A stretch of DNA of 64,000 bases, taken from the NCBI GenBank assembly GCA_037074765.1, contig JBAMDO010000004.1, forward strand, positions 124,001-188,000, written 5' to 3'. Below the pieces are notes generated by a model, which was not told the DNA's origin, ran no database searches, and was given only the letters and a program-made list of their open reading frames with translations. A program made the translations under genes and the position numbers. Shown here piece after piece: positions 23,041 to 64,000 of this stretch. Position 1 is the first letter of the stretch; each line of letters begins with the position of its first letter. The DNA is from Mansonella perstans (taxonomy: Eukaryota > Nematoda > Chromadorea > Rhabditida > Onchocercidae).

Positions 23041-26000
23041 ATGGGTGGTTCCACTATGAAAACGGCCAAAGTATGGAAATATTTTATCCAGCTGCCGAGC
23101 GAAGAACAGGCTGCTGAGTGCAGAATATGTTGTAAGAGGATTAAAGCAACGAATAGCAGGTACTGTTTCATTTTCCCTTTTCCTAAACTTGCGATTTTCA
23201 AAAGTTCGTCACATTAACCGTATTTGGGATTTCTCAGATTTTGGTGATGATCTTGCGAAGATTTTACAATAGTGAAATATAGATTGATTCGCTTTTATTC
23301 TATTGACCCTAATGCGCTGACCTATAAAAAGATATTTGGAAGAAATGTAACAAATTTGGGATTTCAGTACAACAGGTATGATTCGACATTTGCGTAGTTG
23401 CCATTCCAGTGAATACCAAATATTGCAAGCAGCACGACAAAACATTATCACTGCAAAGCAAGGTTGCATGTTTGTTTTTGAAGATATAATATAAAGTCAG
23501 GGAAACTCGTTTAATCATTAAAAGTTCTACTTCTGTTATTTCCAGAAAACGAAACTTTGAACATCAGGCAGAATAATCCAACAAAAACAAAAAATATGAC
23601 GGGCCATTCGGTCGCTAATATTATCGCTACTACATTCGATATAAGGGTATGACACACTTTTATATTAATCTTTACATTGTTTCCGAATTGAGCCGAATAG
23701 TTGTTTCAATTGTCACTTTAATTTTATGTAGTTAAATGTGAAAGGGTTTTCCTATCCATAATGAATCAGCTGTAAATAACCATAAAATTTTCTTTGTTGA
23801 ACTGGAAAGCACTTTTGATTTTCAGCGCAAGCATTTAGAAAACGGCATTCGCTATATGTATGTAGATAACAGTCCTGAACAGAAGAAAGCAAAATTTGAT
23901 GAATGTTGCAATGCCGTTGACTTGCGAGTGGAACCGGCTAGCCAAACGAATCGCAAACAACAAACAGGAAAGGCTAGGGTAATGAGAGGAAATATCTGGC
24001 CGGATGATCATCCGGATGCACAGAGAATTTCCGATCAGGTCAGTTCTTCATTCCTTTTTGAGTGTTTATTCGTTAACCTATTAAATTCACAGTGACATGC
24101 TGCTGCCGGAAATTATAGAAGTGATGTATAACAACAGAGTTTCTGTCATTCTGAATATATGCTGGAAAGGATGTTCTGGGACTGGGAACCTTTTTTAGTT
24201 TTCTGTATTTAGCTGGGCATTGTCTTTCCTTCCACGATCTTTTTGTCCCTTTCTTAAAAAAATCATTTTACGCATAAGCAGTATTACGGGTAGCATGCTT
24301 TGTTTTAAAAGGAATAAAACATGCTAATAAAAGCGAGAATTTGCCCAGCAGCATCTTTTCGAACTTTTTATCATCAAAGAAAGCGTAAGGACGGGAATTT
24401 ATGAATTGCAGTTGTTCTCATACCATTCTTACTGTGCCGTCCTATAGTGATTACCTCGAGATTGTAGTGAAGAGGAAGCTAGAGTTATAAATCGATAAAT
24501 GTATTCGTGGGCCACAGGACGTAAATTCTGCATAACTTTTTACTCTTGTGGGATATCTGACCTCCAAAGGCAAGAGCAGGACAGATTAGCAAGCGTTTTA
24601 CAGAAACAAGCTTTCCGCAGTACAAGATGTCCCAGGTTTTGTCTCATTTTTTTCTATAGAAACAGCACATAGTTCACGAGCTTAAGTATTTTGTTATTTG
24701 TTGCTATTGATCATTTTCATCAAATATTCGGAATCAAACTTCATGGTTCCCAGAATTACCACTTTTTTTTTCTTGGTAGTAATTTTGCAGTACTATCACC
24801 ATCCAAGCTTGCTAGGCCCTAACAAATGAACCTTTGGAGTAAAGAATGGGCACAGTTCCTTTCATTCACGCTCTACCTCACCTAAAAAGCACACACTATG
24901 CAGGCTCAGTGGTTTCCCAGTGTGGGTGAACCCCTCAAAATTTTTGTTCGCAAAGCCAAGTCACAAAGATGAAACGATTAGTATTTAGCATCCTTTCATC
25001 GACTTCGTACTTTATCATGGGAAGTTCTTTTGCAGATTGGAATAATGCTGCTTCTGGATAACGAATCGCCAGCAATTATTAGTCGTGCTGGCTTCCGGAA
25101 TTTAATTCGCTTTCTTCAACCTAGGTATCAGCTTCCATCAACGGAGCAATTTCACAAAGTGATATTGCCAAGATTAATCGGTCAGCTGAGATTTGACGCT
25201 ATTTCCTTGCAGCAAACTGGCATCATCAGTCAGTAAGTTTTCATTTACCACTAAGCTATAAATTGAGCATATGCTTGATGGCCATATTACTTTATTCAAG
25301 GGCGTATGCGCAGAGTTTAATAATGGGGAGTCCAAACCAGTAAGTATCACTCGTTCAGTAATTTAATTAAGGCAAAGTGACTTGAACGCACGATTGAGCA
25401 GTTTAACCACAATATTATTGGCGAAGGAATATGCTGCCGGGAATTCTATTTCCAGTGAAAATAATCGTGAGCTTGCAGGATTCAGTTCTGTCTACAGTGA
25501 ACAGGTATAACTCATGATGACTAACTATTCATTGAAGTCACTGAATTCAATTTTTGCTCCATGACGTTGTTTTTAGCAGCAGCACTTTTTTTCATATCAT
25601 TAAATTTTTTGAAACGAAAAATATTGGCAAAAACAATTCCTGTTTTTGCCAGAAATTTCCTTTTTATTTGAATTCCTTAGTCTGCGGGCTTGTTTTTTTA
25701 CGGTGTTTTATATGGATTTCTGATTGGTTTCATAACCATTACACTTTTCTAGAAAGAGCTTGAACGTGTTGTGATCAATTCAATTCGTTCTGCGCAAAAC
25801 ATATCGCAGAGTTTTTCTCATAGTATTCAACTTTGTGAAGAAGATACTGATTCAAGTGTAAATTTTGAAACAACATTGTCTGCTCGCATTGATTCATTCA
25901 TGAAACGTATCGGAGAATGTATCTTTCCTCAAGTAAGTTTGTTAAAGTAGAAATTAAGAGTTAAAAGTTTGTTCTTGACCAACCGATTTGTTGGATATAA

Positions 26001-26325
26001 GGCATTATCAGAATCTTAAAGATTTTATAAGCATGAATTATTTTAGGCGGAGTTGACGGATCTTGTAACTCGATGCTATTATGCATGTCGACATTTGGAA
26101 AACCTTTCAGATGATGGACAGCATCAATCAAGGTTGGATATTCAGTCATCTTTGCAGAGCTCAGATTTAGCAGATTGTGTGGAATATGTTCACAAAAATT
26201 TAGAACGAATTCATGAAGAGCACAAACGTTTTCCCATCCCAATGTTCAAACCTTTCACAATTGACGAGACTCAGTTTTTGTCTGATCTCAACATGCATAT
26301 TCATTCCATGTATTTGCGTTCTTAG
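23041..26325 (+). CDS. BED-type zinc-finger protein with hAT-transposase-like segment (9 exons)
   Basis: This encodes a probable nuclear DNA-binding protein derived from a hAT-family transposase. Exons that join in frame: 23041-23159, 23368-23462, 23546-23646, 23826-24038, 25036-25232, 25301-25339, 25399-25504, 25753-25932 and 26047-26325, giving 442 aa. Residues about 8-58 form a BED finger with an aromatic start (VWKYF), CRIC and HLRSCH ligands. Exon 5 reads like the region after the BED finger in hAT transposases (AGFRNLIRFLQPRYQLPS). The remaining ~170 residues are helical-looking and unrecognised, with no DDE/RNase-H-like catalytic core and no hAT dimerisation region that I can see. Ordinary multi-exon structure and an intact frame argue for a domesticated host gene rather than a mobile copy. 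C. elegans has several BED proteins; I cannot say which, if any, is the orthologue. The ~1-kb intron 24039-25035 holds nothing I recognise. Confidence 0.85.
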
Positions 26326-28322
26326 CTTTAATATTTTGTACAAAAACTGAGATCCGTTGCTCGGAATGTCATGGAGTGATTGATTGATTACTTTTTGCCA
26401 ATTTGGGAATATTTAATGACCACAGTTTACTATGGACGATGTCATCATGCAGAATTTCATGAGGAAAGCCAACCATTAGTTTGAAGGATTTCATAATTTT
26501 AATTTGCTTTTTCCAATCTCTGGCATTATTGAGAACTTTTTTTCGCTTGCTACTCACAATAGTTTTGAATTCGACAGCTTTTACGCAGTAGTAATATGAG
26601 AGTGGGTTTCTTTATATTGGGATGTTATTCTTTATAATCTACTTTGGTTTGTGTTACCTCAGTTAGTTTGGAAGTAGATAGAAACGAACGTTTTGTATCT
26701 TACCAATATGAATTTATGCTGCTTCTGTATAATTTAACAAATTCCATCATTTTACTAAACATTTTAAATTTTGAACTCGTTTTTGTAGACTTTAAATTTT
26801 TTGGTTCTGCTTCATTTCGTAATTTAGTCAAGGGTTTTCCTAACATTTTTGGACGAGGTGTCGATTTAGCGATTTATCGCTTCGGTGATTTTTTTTCAGC
26901 TGCAAATTGCAATTGAAAGATTTGTGTATGCATTTCAGTTAGTCAACTTTCAGTTCCCGTTAGTCCGTTACTAAGATATTTAATAAATTGGTGAATAGAT
27001 TAATACGGATCATGGTGGGTTATGTTTTCTCTGTTTATAGCTTTAGTTACCTGTAGTTGTATAGTTTAACCTGCCCTCTGCAGTAATGTCCACCGTCTTT
27101 TTTTCCCGTTAAATCTCGTCAAGCTTTATTGAAGAGTACAGTATCTATTGTTCATTTTGATGGAACCGTGTAGATTTACCATGCTATTATGATGTATTCG
27201 ATTATACTTCTCTCACAGTAAATATCCTTGCCTATTACTTCAAAATGCCTTATGTTATTCTTGCATTTCCACATTATGGTACATTCTTGCCCCATTTCAC
27301 TTTCAACTGTTTCCGGTGTTTTATAGACTTTTGCTTCTTTCTCATATATAATCCATTAATACCTGTTTCAACCTGGATCTCTCATTTGTCGTAACATGTC
27401 AAGATCGTACAATATTTCTCTACGTACTTCTGTTTTCGGTGTCGTATTAATGTTGCGCATTAAAGAGTTCAAATGTTCTCTGAGCACGCAGCAAAAGGAT
27501 AAAATAAATTAGCAACAAAAACGATAATGCACAGTTGAAATTTTTATATGGTCGAAGTTCGGTTTGGGTTCGAAATTTATTAGATTGTAGGAAAAAGAAA
27601 AAAGATTTCGGATATTTCCAGAAAATATTCAAAAGTGATTCAAAGAAACAGTTCTCGATTGACACGCATAGTTTGGCCATTACGATTCGTTCTTTACTGC
27701 AGACGTGATACAAATTTAGCGTAAACATGAGTGATTAGAAACAGAAAAAGAAACTCGTACCACATCATGTGGTAGATGCATATTTTTTACGGATAATATT
27801 TAGTAAAGAAATATATTCTTGCTTTTTTGGGGGTGTCGAATTTGGAAATCCTTATTTTTGAACCGAATTTAAGTTCGGAATATTGTATCTTAACAATTAG
27901 TTGTACTGATGCCAAAGTTAGTGAGTCGCTATGTACGAATGTTGAAAATCCCAAATTTATGCAGGAATGTTTCGCAGTACCCTTGAAAATATCTTGTGGA
28001 GGTGTAAATGCTTGGAAGATGTTAGACAATAAACTTTGAAATTTACCTTTACATTGGTTAATTGAGAAAAATTTTAATTAGGAAGATGTCGGAGCAGTAG
28101 TATCAATTCTCTAAGCTACCCGGGATGATGCAGAAATGTTTCTGGGAAGGAATGGACTGAGCTAGAAGTGAGTGATTCAAAGAATGCTAGAATTGTTCAG
28201 ATAACCAAGATAAATCGATTTCTCATGTACATAAGAGATTTCTGAGAACAAGATGATATCTATATTAACAATAAATTCAAACAATTGATGGGAATTTAAT
28301 GTATGCATTACTATTTTATCTT
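26326..28322. other. 3' flank of BED gene and intergenic DNA
   Basis: About 2 kb of AT-rich sequence between the BED-gene stop and the 5S rRNA gene. Short open frames on both strands (for example near 26644-26916 and 27827-28039) lack splice context or recognisable protein. The start is presumably 3' UTR. Confidence 0.55.
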
Positions 28323-28441
28323 GTCTACGACCATACCACGTTGAAAGCACGACATCTCGTCCGATCTGTCAAGTTAAGCAACGTTGGGCCTGGTTAGTAC
28401 TTGGATCGGAGACGGCCTGGGAATCCCAGGTGTTGTAGACA
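28323..28441 (+). rRNA. 5S ribosomal RNA
   Basis: This is a full-length 5S rRNA transcribed by RNA polymerase III. The internal control region is strongly conserved (CAAGTTAAGCAACGTTG and TTGGATCGGAGACGGCCTGG), and the ends GTCTACGACC and TGTTGTAGAC can pair as helix I. The terminal pairs differ from the C. elegans gene (GCTTACGACC…TGTAAGC) but in a compensatory way, which argues for function. A TTTT at 28444-28447 would terminate transcription. No second 5S copy and no spliced-leader RNA gene are visible nearby, so it appears as an isolated copy rather than part of an array. Confidence 0.97.
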
Positions 28442-29849
28442 ACTTTTGCTCAAAAAATTAAATGCTTATAATATATTTGACTAATACGGAGTTGGATAGT
28501 TATAATAAATAAGACAGATGGAAAAGATAGAAAAAAAAAATCAAGAAAACTGATAACAAATGTGATACCCAATATCATCTATCAGTAGATATGATGAAGC
28601 ATATAAAAGAATTTGCTTTTTCTCTGAAGTATTTGGACTAAGTGGCTTTTCTACTGTAGATATATGAACATTATTGTATGAAAGATAATCGTTGCAGTCA
28701 CAGATGATGATGTATCGAACAAATATTTGTTACTGCTATTTCATATAACCACCACACATACAGCTATTGTCTAATATGTATTGAAAGAGAGACATTTGAA
28801 TTTTACTTCAAATTTTTTTGAAATGCAAGAGATTTTGAGCATTTCTTATTTCTAAAATTTTTAAAATTAATTTTCATTTCTAAAATTAATTTTCATCAGA
28901 TACCACCACCACATTTATAGAGTTGTGAAATGCGATATCATAAGTCATTCATTTAGCTGCAATACAAATTTTGGATCCTACAATTTTCACTTGTGTCCGA
29001 TAATAGCGTTTAATGGTATGGTTGTAGGAGTTGAATTGTATTTGACGAAGAAAATTTTAGTAAATGATAGTTTTCAAAATATTAACCCTTGCTTATTTAT
29101 ATCCGAGAATTCTAGCTAGGAGCTACTGTTATCACAATTCTGCTACTATAACGTTCCCAAGCTTTTCACGTGTTTTACGTGCTTTTTTTCTGGTTGTCAA
29201 AATAAAAGTGCGAATCAAAATACTCTCTAATAATTCTCTTCCTAATATATTCTTATTTTTTAATAAAAATAAACCGAAAGTTTTTTTTTTTTTAAATTTA
29301 CTCGCAATTCGTTGTTCTTTTAAAGTTCAGAATTTGTTATGAATTATCTTGCAATATGATCAGGATGATTTTGTAATGAGTGAGTAATGGAATTTATTCG
29401 AACGCTCCATTTGACAGTTTTCATTTTTTACAGCTGACTCACACTCAATTTTTTTCATTCGATTGCTGACTGTTTAGGAATTTTCCCATTTCATTTTTAT
29501 AGATGCAAATGTTTCTTCTCCTAACTCAGTAAATACTTGAAGAACAGTTCAAATTAAATAATTCCATTTTAAAGTTAAATGGTAACTGATGATATATTCC
29601 TAACCATAAGGAAGTCATAAAATTATTACTTCTCTCTTTGGCTTTCTTTAGAATCAAGTATAAGTAATGCAATTTCTTGAAATGTTCATTTTCCAACTAG
29701 TTGTTCGGTTTATTTATTTTTAGCCTGATTATAGTCTTTTTATGGTCATCGATTGTTGTGCGCACTTTAGTTTTGCTAGATGTGTTGTACTAAATCGACC
29801 TAAAAATACGCGTAAAGCATGAAACGTTTGGTAAAACATTATATTTCAG
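28442..29849. other. Intergenic DNA between 5S rRNA and ARL8
   Basis: About 1.4 kb of AT-rich sequence with no supported gene. It presumably includes the ARL8 promoter and outron. The open frames near 28925-29342 show no splice context or known protein. Confidence 0.55.
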
Positions 29850-29850
29850 T
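29841..29850 (+). promoter_or_regulatory. Candidate spliced-leader trans-splice acceptor for ARL8
   Basis: A consensus atatttcag acceptor ends at 29849, 40 nt upstream of the ARL8 start codon, with no coding exon upstream. Trans-splicing here is inferred; it also supports ATG 29890 over the longer open frame that starts at 29857. Confidence 0.45.
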
Positions 29851-29889
29851 TGTGGTGTGGGGATAGAGAGGAGGAGTAGAACTGCAACA

Positions 29890-31259
29890 ATGTTGGCGAT
29901 GATAAATCGTGTTCTTGATTGGATCCGCAGTTTATTTTGGAAAGAGGAAATGGAATTAACACTTGTTGGATTGCAGAATTCTGGAAAAACCACATTTGTT
30001 AATGTTATTGCGGTATTAATTAGACTCATTGTAATCCAACAAATTCAAGTTAAAGATAACCTGGAAGTTGCTGACTTGAGTTTAATCGATTTCTTGTATT
30101 TTTCTTCCAAAAGGCTAGAATTTTAGAGTGGTCAGTTCACTGAAGACATGATTCCAACAGTGGGATTCAATATGCGTAAAATCACGAAGGGAAATGTCAC
30201 AATTAAGGTAAGGTCGGTGGTTTTTTAGAAATCAGTATAATGGTAGATACCATTAACGACAACTGTCAGTTAAAGAGAGAAGTTACAATTTGACGCTACG
30301 CTTCCTCTTAATTTTTATAATGTGATGTCCTAGGTACCGGTGTATTAAAAGTATATAGTTCCGTGAAAGCCGAAGGAGTACTCAAAGTTACTCCCAAATA
30401 GTCACTGTAAATGAAAACATAGAAGTTTTATTATCATTATGGTCTGACTGGGAGGTGTATTGACCAATTCTTGATTTGGCTACCCGAAGTTTATCTGTTA
30501 TTTCTAAAGCATTTCATCGTCACAGTTGCTTAAACTGTCACAGTATTGTAATACATTAACACTATTTCAAGTTATGGGATATTGGCGGTCAACCTCGGTT
30601 TCGTTCTATGTGGGAAAGGTATTGTCGAGGTGTCAATGCGATCATTTTTATGGTCGATGCTGCTGATGAAGATAAACTGGAGGCGTCTAGGAATGAATTA
30701 AGCCAGCTTTTAGATAAGCCACAACTTGATTCCATTCCAGTGCTTGTATTAGCAAACAAAAAAGATCTTCCTGGTGCCCTTGATGAACGGCAGCTTATTG
30801 AACGGATGTAAGTCGTAGTTGTTAAATATATTGAATTTTCAAGAACTTTTCGTTCTCTCAGTACTTCAATAAGTGGAAGATCACATATAACGGTTTCGAT
30901 ACAATTTGAGTCACTTCACCGCACAGGCGTTACGTTACTTCCAGGAATTTGTCAGCAATTCAGAACAGAGAAATCTGTTGCTATTCGATATCTTGCAAGG
31001 AAAAGGACAACATAGGTTCCTTTTCTGTTTTGATTTTCATATTATAAAAAGTTATATTGCACCAATAAAAAATATTTCTAGGAAAACTGTTTTAATCGTC
31101 TCAGTTCCACCTTGATTTTATGAGATTTTTTAATAAAAAACGATGTAAAATGAAAAATTGCGTAATGCTTGATGTTTTCATTCCCAGTTACAGTACTGAT
31201 TCGTTTTTTCAGATATAACGTTGCAGTGGTTAATTCAGCATTCGAAAAGTGAAAGATAA
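29890..31259 (+). CDS. arl-8: ARL8 lysosomal small GTPase (complete, 5 exons)
   Basis: ARL8 is a small GTPase on lysosomes and axonal cargo vesicles that recruits kinesin adaptors and the HOPS tether; in C. elegans it also promotes lysosome maturation and synaptic-vesicle precursor transport. Exons 29890-30012, 30127-30207, 30572-30807, 30945-31015 and 31213-31259 join to 185 aa (human ARL8B: 186). The start [20 protein letters not shown] keeps the Met-Leu amphipathic helix used for membrane binding instead of a myristoylated Gly2. The P-loop is GLQNSGKT (residues 27-34; mammalian ARL8 has Tyr where this has Asn). Switch I is PTVGFNM, switch II begins [19 protein letters not shown], and the base-specificity motif is NKKD. 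The end, [14 protein letters not shown], is almost the mammalian one. The family assignment is effectively certain. Confidence 0.98.
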
Positions 31260-33333
31260 TTGATGATTCATTTGCATAATGTTTCCGTCGTTAAATCAGT
31301 CAGTCCTTTGTGCGAATTTTGCTAGTTTGTACTTACATACTTTATCATTTGCTCTTACTTTATCTCTGCATCACGCATTTGCTTTTTTTATTCATCACCA
31401 GAAACGATTTCAAAACACACAGGCGATATTAAACCCCCTTTGCTGATCTTATATTAAATTTAGGAAGCGGATAGTGTCATTCGGTTTTGAGATTCGTATT
31501 AAAATTTCTACCCCCTGAAATCTCGCTGACCAGGTAATTCATTTTGGGGTCATCTCCAAGTTCACATTCACGTTAATCCTGTTTTTCAAAAGTTTAACTG
31601 GAACTTCATTTGCTTCACTTATCTCTGATTTTCTTTACATAAGATTTATGTCAGCATTTTTTAAATTTGGTTTTTTCTGTAGTCCCTGCTTGTTTATGTC
31701 GAGTGTCATTTATTTGTGGGAAAAAATTTCTGATTTTCTGTCCGGTTTTTGTTAGCACAGACATCGTTCTTTTGAATTATGTATTTAATGAGTGACAGTT
31801 AGAAATTTAGGCTAGTTTAACTGCCCTTGTAGTAAAATTAAGTTTTTTTAGTGTATGCAGCTTTTGAAGTTTTGACGGTGAACTGCTCCTTTTGAGGTTT
31901 GGACGGTGTACTTGATTTTGTACATTTTCAATGATAATTTAGGCTATATAAGTTAAATTCGAAGGTTCTCCATTTACTCTATATGAATGAATTGTTGAGA
32001 AAATTAGTTATCTCCCTAATCATTAAGTTTCTGGTGTAGAACCGTAGTAGTTAAGTATTTTATAAAGGGTATCAACACTGTTCTGCTAAATTTGGAAATT
32101 TTCACATTCTTATGTTATATATTTTATATGCAGTGGCATACTGTACATGATATAAATTATTTTCATTTGTCCATGTATAATATAATGCATAGCCTTGGTT
32201 CTTTTCATTTAAATGTGGAAAAAATCGAAATTTTATCCGGCTACAAAGAATGCCGCTCATTAAATATTTCTTGATAATGAAACTTCTTTTTTTTCAGTTC
32301 ATCAGTGATATTTTGCGGTCAGTTTTTCCATTCATACCATTATTATTCCAGTGAACCCCAGAATTTCTCTAAGAGGTGCTACACTATAATTACAACAGGT
32401 TTATCTCTTAGTAACGGATTTATGAATAAACAGTCAAGCCTTGTCTTGCATTCTAGTGTAATTTCGAAGTAATTTGGAATTCATCTTTTTCTGATTCACT
32501 TAGTTTAGTTTTGGAATTGTATTGGTTTTATCTACCACAGCAGGCCGAATTTGAAGCGATGATTATTTACAGACATGGAGCGTAATATAACAGGGAGAAG
32601 TTGGCTAGATAGACAGTAGTATAAAGTTCCTTTTCGATCAGCTTCTCCTCTTTATTATTTCGCATGGATGATGTAATGCTACCGAAGAATGTAGCTCTTG
32701 TTACTGCAGAATGAGTGCTTTGAAATTTTTCCTACGAATTTTCAGGGAACCTTCTTACAAAACCAAGAGTTAAGATTATTTCTTTTAAACTCGCTAATTT
32801 TTCTGTTAGGGACTCTGAGTGAGATTGCGTGGAGCATCTGATTAGCATTTTTCAGAAGTATGATAATTTATACAAGTTCGAGCCAAGTGGGGAACTCATC
32901 GTTGGATTCATTCTGAATATTTTGCATATCAGTATAGCATTTCCTAGGATTTTAGAAGTTTATTCTCAATGCACTCGAAGTTGTCGATCCGGTACGATGA
33001 TTCAATGATGAACAATAAAACAGTCTGAATTGTAAAGACATACTTTGCATCTCAATATGTGTCAGTGTACATTCTAAATAAAAAGTTCCTCAAGTCCGGC
33101 AGAAGGGAGCCACTATCAATAAGAAATGAAATTTTGTGGAATCTGATCAGTAAGTTAAGAATCTAATGTGTTAATAATGAGCACAAAGACCTGCAATAAG
33201 CGAGAAGTTTTACATAACATTTATGTACAGTGACATAAATAATAAATTACAATTTGATGAAAGAGGAGTTGTATTTAGCTTGAAGTGCTAACACATAAAT
33301 TACGTCGATTTACAATATATGTCGTTAACAGTA
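31260..33333. other. Convergent intergenic region between ARL8 and twitchin
   Basis: About 2 kb between two convergent stop codons, AT-rich, with no supported exon. It should hold both 3' UTRs. A diverged repeat unit at about 33103-33165 is listed separately. Confidence 0.6.
33103..33165 (+). repeat. Diverged short dispersed repeat, copy 1
   Basis: Aligned by eye, this segment is roughly three-quarters identical to 34560-34623 in the same orientation. Both share agaag, agccactatc and tcagtaagt in the same order and spacing. This copy lies downstream of the twitchin stop. The family is unknown to me. Confidence 0.5.
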
Positions 33334-63420
<30,087 letters not shown>

Positions 63421-64000
63421 CTAAAAGAATTGAAAGCGATTTTAGATGAAGATGCAAAAAACCAAGCAACTATTTAAATTCAGAAGATTTCTGCGACTTA
63501 AGAAAAAATCCCATGTATGTTCAGAATTCTAGTGATTAATATTGTAATTAGTTAGATATTAATCTTTTTTCTCATGGCAGCGCAGCACTAAATTAAAATA
63601 ATAAAATACGAATTAGAAATATAACAACTTATAAATAAAATACCTAAACATATAGCGACACAACTTTTCAAGAGTCTGATTCCAAAAAATTTTAACAAAG
63701 CAAAAACATAGAAAAAAAATTAAGATAAAACAAGTAAAACAATATGTAGAACTCCAGGATCTTATTAACTCAAAAAAGAATTGAAACATATCTTTAGTTT
63801 TGAAAACTAAAAGTTTAAAATTAACCTAAATCTACAAAACTACTTTCTAAAATACTATACCTACACAACGATAGCCATAAACTTAATGTATTTTTACTGA
63901 TGGGCTTTTAATATAACCCGACACCTACAGCCTTGCTGATACAGCAAATATCAGATTTCAGTCACTAACAAGGGATTGCTTTCTAAGCTCGGATAATCAC
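63421..64000 (-). other. Twitchin intron at the right edge
   Basis: Upstream of the exon starting at 63420 (acceptor tcttttag on the minus strand) the sequence is AT-rich with no supported exon to the window edge. The preceding twitchin exons must lie outside. Confidence 0.7.

Noticed and set aside
26644..26916. Plus-strand open frame after the BED gene
   Set aside because: Phe/Leu/Asn-rich translation from AT-rich DNA with no known motif, probably 3' UTR or intergenic.

Overview
The window looks like nuclear DNA from a nematode, most likely a filarial or related spirurid worm. It is AT-rich and its genes are cut into many small exons with GT..TTTCAG-type introns. Several start codons sit just downstream of a lone splice acceptor, as expected for spliced-leader trans-splicing. 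The 5S rRNA and the giant muscle protein twitchin (UNC-22) are of nematode type. Species cannot be fixed from sequence alone.

Layout, left to right. (1) 187-1935 (+): the last six exons of a PIEZO mechanosensitive channel gene, cut by the left edge. (2) 3733-6705 (-): a complete 13-exon MKS1 (ciliary transition-zone, B9-domain) gene of 521 codons, tail-to-tail with PIEZO. (3) 9821-10672 (+): a small bZIP transcription factor. (4) 11427-14682 (-): a complete 11-exon rabenosyn-5 (C2H2 + FYVE + NPF + Rab5-binding helix), tail-to-tail with the bZIP gene. (5) 14683-23040: about 8 kb of largely unassigned DNA with three weak candidate coding segments and one GC-richer patch. (6) 23041-26325 (+): a nine-exon BED-zinc-finger protein with a remnant of hAT-transposase-like sequence. 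(7) 28323-28441 (+): a single dispersed 5S rRNA gene. (8) 29890-31259 (+): a complete five-exon ARL8 small GTPase. (9) 33334-63420 (-): twitchin/unc-22, running off the right edge at its 5' end. It comprises a long Ig/FnIII array, a kinase with regulatory tail, and five C-terminal Ig domains.

The neighbours do not form one pathway. ARL8 and rabenosyn-5 both act in endolysosomal traffic, MKS1 in sensory cilia, PIEZO in mechanosensation and twitchin in the muscle sarcomere. Reading frames are intact in every gene for which I traced splice junctions base by base: PIEZO, MKS1, rabenosyn-5, BED and ARL8. I saw no prokaryotic, viral or CRISPR sequence. The most unusual signals are a duplicated splice donor in a twitchin intron that creates a possible 23-nt poison microexon, a same-strand transmembrane micro-ORF with other exon-like pieces in another twitchin intron, and several orphan exon-like segments in the 8-kb gap.
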